From NCBI GenBank assembly GCA_016788705.1, contig JAEUSQ010000032.1, positions 1 through 64,000 on the forward strand: a DNA stretch of 64,000 nucleotides, written 5' to 3'. The number at the start of each line of letters is the position of its first letter. Position 1 is the first letter of the stretch. The notes below the pieces were generated by a model. That model was not told the origin of the DNA, searched no databases, and saw nothing but the letters and a program-made list of their open reading frames with translations. Of this stretch, positions 59,842 to 64,000 are shown in pieces. This stretch comes from Bacteroidetes Order II. bacterium. Lineage in GTDB: Bacteria > Bacteroidota > Rhodothermia > Rhodothermales > UBA2364. A program made the position numbers and the translations under genes.

Positions 59842-61239
59842 TCAGAGGGCATCCACAATGGCTACCCCAGCCGCAACCATCTCGTCGGCCAATTCAGGAG
59901 AAGTGGCTTCTGAATAAACGCGTAGAACAGGCTCTGTACCAGACCCACGATACATCAGCCATCCATCTTCCGTGAAGACCTTCACGCCGTCTAAGTCCGC
60001 AATGGCCGAGATCGGCTTTCCATTCACCTCTTTCACTGCTCCCGAGGCCAAATGCACCAATGCGGCATCTTTCTTGTAGGTATGCAGGTCGTTCCGGCTG
60101 TGGTAATGCGGCCCAAATTGTACAAAAAGTTCTGCAACCAACTCCGAGAGTTTTTTACCACGCTTCACCATCATTTCGGCCACCAGTAACCCAATAAACA
60201 CGCCGTCACGCTCTGGAATGTGCCCCTTGACAGCCATTCCACCCGATTCCTCGCCGCCCACCAATACGTCCCCAGAGACAATCATCTCCCCAATATACTT
60301 AAAGCCAATTTTGGTGGTATGCACAGTAAGTCCATAGGTAGCCCCGATTTTATCCAGCATGGTGGTGGTGGAAAACGTCTTGACAATGTCCCCTCGGAGA
60401 CCGCGCTCCTCATAAAGGTATTTTGCAAGCAGGCACAATATCTTGTGAGAATCCACAAAACGGCCTTGTTCGTCATACAAACCAATCCGATCCGCATCAC
60501 CATCCGTCGCCAAGCCCAAATCGGCCTTTTCATGCAAGATCGCCGCCGAAAGTCCGGTCAGGTTTTTCTCGATAGGTTCTGGGGCTTGGCCAAGAAATCC
60601 AGGGTTTTCTTCATGCCGCAGTTCCGTAACACCGCCACCCAAGAGGGCAGATACCGTGCCACGACCTGCGCCAAACATGGCATCATAAATGATTCTTAGC
60701 CCAGATGCCTGAATGGCCGGAATATCTAACACCGTCCGAACATGGTCTAAATACGCCGACTGCAAATCTGCCTCTTGAATCAAGCCTCCCTCCATCAGGC
60801 CATGCATCGGACGCAGGGGTAAAGCAGAAAGCTGGGTTAATTCGTGCTCTACAGCCTCAATTTGTGCGGGTGTAGCTGGGCCGCCAAAGTCTGCTTTTAG
60901 CTTGTAGCCGCTGTATTCAGGTGGATTATGGCTGGCGGTAACAACAACACCCAAGTTGAAATGGTTCTTTAAAACAGCCAAACTAACCGCCGGCGTGGAC
61001 GTGAAACCATTGCCCATAAGCACTTTGCAACCCATAGAGGCCAATACCCGTGCCACATGTAGCTGAAAATGGCGGCCATGGAAACGGCAATCATGTCCGA
61101 TTACAACTTTCGGGCGATCGCCATATGTTTTGATAAGCCATTGACCCGTAGCTTGGGCTACTCTGGCTACATTGTCGAAGGTGAAATCAGCGGCGATAAT
61201 GGCCCGCCAACCATCGGTTCCAAATTTGATGTCTGACAT
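59842..61239 (-). CDS. phosphoglucomutase/phosphomannomutase family enzyme
   Basis: The ATG at 61239 gives 465 residues starting MSDIKFGTDGWRAIIAADFT, the standard alpha-D-phosphohexomutase start. The phosphoserine loop TASHNP is at 101-106 (Ser103), the metal loop 'DGDADRIG' near 242-249, and the sugar-binding 'GGEESGGMAVKGHIPERDG' further on. It interconverts hexose 1- and 6-phosphates, probably supplying glucose-1-phosphate for nucleotide-sugar synthesis beside galE and the surface-sugar operon. The exact hexose cannot be fixed from sequence. Confidence 0.93.
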   Translation of the reverse strand: MSDIKFGTDGWRAIIAADFTFDNVARVAQATGQWLIKTYGDRPKVVIGHDCRFHGRHFQLHVARVLASMGCKVLMGNGFTSTPAVSLAVLKNHFNLGVVVTASHNPPEYSGYKLKADFGGPATPAQIEAVEHELTQLSALPLRPMHGLMEGGLIQEADLQSAYLDHVRTVLDIPAIQASGLRIIYDAMFGAGRGTVSALLGGGVTELRHEENPGFLGQAPEPIEKNLTGLSAAILHEKADLGLATDGDADRIGLYDEQGRFVDSHKILCLLAKYLYEERGLRGDIVKTFSTTTMLDKIGATYGLTVHTTKIGFKYIGEMIVSGDVLVGGEESGGMAVKGHIPERDGVFIGLLVAEMMVKRGKKLSELVAELFVQFGPHYHSRNDLHTYKKDAALVHLASGAVKEVNGKPISAIADLDGVKVFTEDGWLMYRGSGTEPVLRVYSEATSPELADEMVAAGVAIVDAL

Positions 61240-61488
61240 AGACTGAAAGGGTGAGTTCGTGAAAAGGCCGGAGTTTCGGCACAATATTAAAAATTAAAGA
61301 TACGGATCATCCCATGCAGCATTCCACCAATACAGACGATGTCCGAAAAATTTTATCTTTCGTCAGGAACCAATACGTGCTGATGAAAAGCCCTCAATGC
61401 GTCTTGGATCAGCAAATAATCCGTCTATGCACAATTTTAATACACAGTCTTTCTGTAAAAGATGTAATTTATTGTTGCGCATGTTTAT

Positions 61489-61501
61489 GAACAAGTTGTT
61501 C
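61489..61501. promoter_or_regulatory. perfect palindrome upstream of galE
   Basis: GAACAA-G-TTGTTC, a 6-1-6 perfect inverted repeat 24 bases before the galE ATG. It could be an operator, or a chance palindrome. Confidence 0.3.
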
Positions 61502-61524
61502 TTCAGCATTTCTGGTTCGTTTTT

Positions 61525-62532
61525 ATGAATATTCTGGTAACCGGCGGTGCCGGATTTATCGGTTCTCACACCTGTGTAGCCTTGGTGGAATCAGGTTGGA
61601 AGCCCATCATCGTGGATAATTTCTCCAATGCAGATCGTGGTGTTTTGCAAGGGTTGAACCGTATTTTTGGGAAAACGCCCGTTTGTTACGAAGCCGATTG
61701 TAACAATTTGGAGCGAATGGTGCATATCCTACAAAAGGAAGAAATTGACGGGGTTATCCATTTTGCTGCTTATAAAGCGGTTGGAGAATCGGTAGTAGAA
61801 CCCATTAAGTACTATGAAAACAACATCGGATCGCTGCTTACGGTGCTAAAAGCCATGCAAGAAACCGACGTTACCAAGTTGGTGTTTTCGTCTTCTTGTA
61901 CGGTCTATGGCCAACCAGATGTGGTTCCGGTGACAGAGGATACGCCTCGGAAACCAGCCGAATCGCCTTATGGCAACACCAAAGCCATCTGTGAGGATGT
62001 GTTGCGAGACGCGGTGCATTCGGGTGTATCTTTACAAGCGGTTGCTTTGCGCTATTTTAATCCGATTGGGGCACATCCCTCTGCGGAAATTGGTGAATTG
62101 CCGGTTGGTGTTCCAGCAAACTTAATCCCTTATGTCACCCAAAGCGCCGCCGGCCTACGGCCACCTGTCACAATCTTTGGCTCCGATTATAACACACCAG
62201 ACGGAACTTGCATCCGAGATTATATCCATGTCATGGATTTGGCGGAGGCCCATGTGAAGGCATTGGCTTTTTTACAAAACCAACCCAGTTCCATCTATGA
62301 AACGGTGAATGTGGGCACCGGTAAAGGAAGTTCAGTCTTGGAGGTTTTAGAAACGTTCCGTAACACCGTTACACCCGCCTTGCAATTTGTTCGGGGTTCC
62401 CGCAGAGCCGGAGATGTAGAGGCCACTTTTGCATCCGTCGAGAAAGCGGAAACCTGCCTTGGCTGGAGCGCCAAACGGTCCCTCGAAGAAGCCTTGCAAG
62501 ACGCTTGGCGGTGGCAATTGCGGCTCTCTTAA
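61525..62532 (+). CDS. galE: UDP-glucose 4-epimerase
   Basis: A 335-residue short-chain dehydrogenase-fold enzyme. The NAD motif GGAGFIG is at 7-13, the active-site Ser124 lies in SSSC and the Tyr-x3-Lys motif is Y149GNTK153. 'RYFNPIGAHPSAEIGE' and 'TPDGTCIRDYIHVMDLAEAH' are signatures of GalE. It converts UDP-glucose and UDP-galactose and so supplies galactose donors for the surface polysaccharide genes that follow. The gene diverges from the phosphohexomutase gene. Confidence 0.95.
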   Translation: MNILVTGGAGFIGSHTCVALVESGWKPIIVDNFSNADRGVLQGLNRIFGKTPVCYEADCNNLERMVHILQKEEIDGVIHFAAYKAVGESVVEPIKYYENNIGSLLTVLKAMQETDVTKLVFSSSCTVYGQPDVVPVTEDTPRKPAESPYGNTKAICEDVLRDAVHSGVSLQAVALRYFNPIGAHPSAEIGELPVGVPANLIPYVTQSAAGLRPPVTIFGSDYNTPDGTCIRDYIHVMDLAEAHVKALAFLQNQPSSIYETVNVGTGKGSSVLEVLETFRNTVTPALQFVRGSRRAGDVEATFASVEKAETCLGWSAKRSLEEALQDAWRWQLRLS

Positions 62533-62600
62533 TCCACTTTCTTTGTTTCTCCAGAAAAGTTTATGGCTTTTAAACAGCAATTTAACTTTTCTTTAATGTA

Positions 62601-62647
62601 TTTTGTATTATTATTGAGTAAATTAAATACTCAATAATAATACAAAA
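62601..62647. repeat. perfect 20-7-20 inverted repeat
   Basis: Two 20-base arms that are exact reverse complements (62601-62620 and 62628-62647) flank the 7-base centre AATTAAA. The arms are AT-rich and begin TTTTGTATTATTATTGAGTA. It lies 68 bases after galE and about 100 bases before the regulator gene. No T-run follows on the plus strand, so it is not a standard terminator. It could be a protein-binding site, a strong RNA hairpin or a recombination site. Confidence 0.9.
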
Positions 62648-62713
62648 GGCAACTCAACTCCAATCTTATTGGATGCCCTTCAACCCCGAATGCAAGTATT
62701 TTCCTACTTGTTA

Positions 62714-62728
62714 ACGGCGAAGCCGTGA
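62714..62728 (+). promoter_or_regulatory. small GC hairpin before the winged-helix gene
   Basis: ACGGC-GAA-GCCGT, a perfect five-base-pair stem with a GAA loop that ends about 20 bases upstream of the ATG at 62747. It may influence translation; evidence is positional only. Confidence 0.3.
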
Positions 62729-62746
62729 AAAACGGAGCCTTCTCGC

Positions 62747-63280
62747 ATGATGGACGTACTGATCTCCTCCAAAACAAGAATCAAACTTCTACTCAAACTC
62801 TTCCTCAATAAACACGTTGAGGCGCACTTAAGAGGATTGGAGCAAGAGTTTGGGGAATCTAGTAATGCCATTCGCGTAGAACTAAACCGTTTGGAGCAAG
62901 CAGAATTACTTACTGCAGCGACCAAAGGGAATAAAAAGTTTTACCGTGCGAATGAAAGCCACCCCCTCTTCAAAGATATCCACAACCTGCTACTAAAACA
63001 TACAGGCATAGATCAGGTGGTAGAGCAAGTGATTGACCGATTAGGTGATGTGGAGCAAGTCTATCTGAGTGGACGTTTGGTGCGGGGGTTAGAAAGCAAG
63101 GTTATTGATCTGATTTTTGTTGGTTCTGTAGATGTGTCATACCTCATTGGACTCATCACCAAAACCGAAGAGGCCATAAATCGCAAAATTCGGTATTTGG
63201 TTTATAGTCCCGACGAATTTCAGACCAACCCCTTTTCAGAAGATGACATTAAACCGTTGCTCATATGGCAAAAGGCGTAG
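62747..63280 (+). CDS. winged-helix regulator with nucleotidyltransferase-like C-terminus
   Basis: A 177-residue protein. Residues about 8-72 form an ArsR-like winged helix ('LKLFLNKHVEAHLRGLEQEFG', 'NAIRVELNRLEQAELLTA', 'KKFYRANESHPLFKDI'). Residues about 95-170 look like a degenerate nucleotidyltransferase fold ('VEQVYLSGRLVRGLESKVIDLIFVGSVD'). Proteins of this type are found immediately upstream of UpxY-type antiterminators at capsule and O-antigen loci in Bacteroidota. The downstream gene overlaps it by 16 bases. A GGLESKVIDL region replaces the usual catalytic GS motif, so enzyme activity is doubtful. Confidence 0.75.
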   Translation: MMDVLISSKTRIKLLLKLFLNKHVEAHLRGLEQEFGESSNAIRVELNRLEQAELLTAATKGNKKFYRANESHPLFKDIHNLLLKHTGIDQVVEQVIDRLGDVEQVYLSGRLVRGLESKVIDLIFVGSVDVSYLIGLITKTEEAINRKIRYLVYSPDEFQTNPFSEDDIKPLLIWQKA

Positions 63281-63786
63281 CGGCAGTTGATAAAGAGATT
63301 CCTAAATGGTTTGCGGTGCGAACCCGATTCAAATGGGAAAAAAAAGTGGTGGAAAACTTGCAAAATGCAGCTATAGAGGTCTATTTGCCCCTTTACGAAA
63401 AAGTCAAGCGCTACGAAAAAGTCATCAAGCGAACCACTTTACCCCTCATCCCCAATTATCTGTTTGTTAAAATTATAAAGGATGAGTACGTAACAGTCTT
63501 TAAGCAAGAAGGGGTAATGGGATTTCTGCACAATCATGGCAGCCTCAACGCCATCCCCGAACAAGAAATTGAAATCCTACGCCGCTTCAACGGAGAGTGG
63601 GAAGACTTAGAGGTGGTGGAAGGCAAGTGGGATAAAGGAACACCCGTCAAAATCGTGTCTGGACCTTTGGCTGGCTACGAAGGCAAAGTGGTAGAAGAGC
63701 AAGGGAAAAATAAAGTGGTCATTTTTATGCAAAGCCTTAATCACTCAATTATAATATCCATCAACAAAAAACACATCTGCAACTGA
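63265..63786 (+). CDS. UpxY-type NusG-like transcription antiterminator
   Basis: A 173-residue NusG paralogue. The N-terminal NGN domain shows 'WFAVRTRFKWEKKVVENLQN', 'EVYLPLYEKVKRYEKVIKRT' and 'PLIPNYLFVKI'; a KOW motif follows at about 128-150 ('GTPVKIVSGPLAGYEGKVVE'). In Bacteroides such UpxY proteins bind RNA polymerase on the leader of their own polysaccharide operon and prevent early termination. The start lies inside the regulator gene (16-base overlap), and AT-rich DNA with a glycan-type gene follows, so it probably controls the locus that begins at the right edge. Confidence 0.9.
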   Translation: MAKGVAAVDKEIPKWFAVRTRFKWEKKVVENLQNAAIEVYLPLYEKVKRYEKVIKRTTLPLIPNYLFVKIIKDEYVTVFKQEGVMGFLHNHGSLNAIPEQEIEILRRFNGEWEDLEVVEGKWDKGTPVKIVSGPLAGYEGKVVEEQGKNKVVIFMQSLNHSIIISINKKHICN

Positions 63787-63949
63787 ATGAATTTAGATTA
63801 AAAATTATTTATTCGAATTAATAGATTCATTAGTTTGTATGTCTTATAAGAATTACTACTATAAAATTGTATTCAAAAAAATATGATGCCAATAATATAC
63901 AGTGTGTATTTTAATATATTGAACAAGCATGTACTAAAATATAAATAAA
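63787..63949. other. AT-rich leader of a polysaccharide locus
   Basis: About 160 bases of strongly AT-rich sequence between the UpxY gene and the next ATG. No gene or clear hairpin. It is the natural place for the leader on which an UpxY-type antiterminator would act. Confidence 0.5.
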
Positions 63950-64000
63950 ATGAATAACATAAGGATAATTGCTCGTTTAGATATTAAAGGCCCTAATTTA
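63950..64000 (+). CDS. HisF-like protein, N-terminal fragment (cut by right edge)
   Basis: Seventeen codons from the ATG at 63950: MNNIRIIARLDIKGPNL. This matches the start of HisF-like cyclase subunits found in O-antigen and legionaminic-type loci ('RIIARLDIKGPNLIKG'), which differ from histidine-pathway HisF. In those loci the HisF/HisH pair supplies ammonia for an N-acetyl sugar amidotransferase. The assignment rests on 17 residues only. Confidence 0.55.
   Translation, partial: MNNIRIIARLDIKGPNL

Overview
The window looks like chromosome from a member of the Bacteroidota/Rhodothermota lineage. The main evidence is a protein with a type IX secretion C-terminal sorting domain (NYPNPF motif), a UpxY-type NusG paralogue next to a winged-helix regulator at the edge of a polysaccharide locus, several ECF-associated proteins with the 'P..YF..F..RV...I' motif common in Bacteroidota, and mostly weak Shine-Dalgarno sequences. 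There are no rRNA or tRNA genes, no CRISPR array and no complete mobile element. A probable transposase tail touches the left edge. The genus cannot be named from the sequence.

Layout. 1-8 kb holds two small membrane proteins, an amine oxidase, a polysaccharide deacetylase, a PucC-type transporter, an HhH-GPD protein and a long-chain acyl-CoA synthetase. 8-18.5 kb (minus strand) holds a PpiC foldase lipoprotein, then a tightly packed seven-gene cluster: transmembrane Ser/Thr kinase, three exported CsgG/FlgO-flavoured proteins, an outer-membrane barrel, a lipoprotein and a T9SS cargo with FN3 and dockerin-like repeats. 18.8-26.4 kb holds the RelA/SpoT stringent-response enzyme and, convergent to it, a rod-shape operon (unknown membrane protein, PBP2, RodA, TldD-like). 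26.5-34 kb holds a GH18 protein, an L,D-transpeptidase, NfeD plus a 43-residue peptide, a CoF-synthetase-like adenylating enzyme, and a coiled-coil/OmpA pair. 33.9-36.4 kb is an ECF sigma factor, a repeat-rich membrane partner and a CpxP/Spy-like periplasmic protein. 36.9-45 kb is dnaA, dnaN and tamB (minus), diverging from yceD, rpmF, plsX and fabH (plus).

48-64 kb holds a GyrI-like protein, a squalene-cyclase-like protein, a six-gene surface-sugar operon (WbpB/D/E-like enzymes, a nucleotidyltransferase, an SpsF-like cytidylyltransferase and NeuB), yceI behind a twin operator, valS with a leader terminator, a phosphohexomutase, galE, a long perfect inverted repeat, the regulator/UpxY pair and the first codons of a HisF-like gene in AT-rich DNA.

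Together the genes centre on the cell envelope: peptidoglycan elongation and remodelling, outer-membrane assembly (TamB, PpiC, OmpA-like), lipid synthesis (PlsX, FabH, FadD) and surface glycan synthesis with its transcription control. The least familiar parts are the kinase/CsgG cluster, the seven-repeat ECF partner, and the 20-7-20 inverted repeat in front of the UpxY pair.
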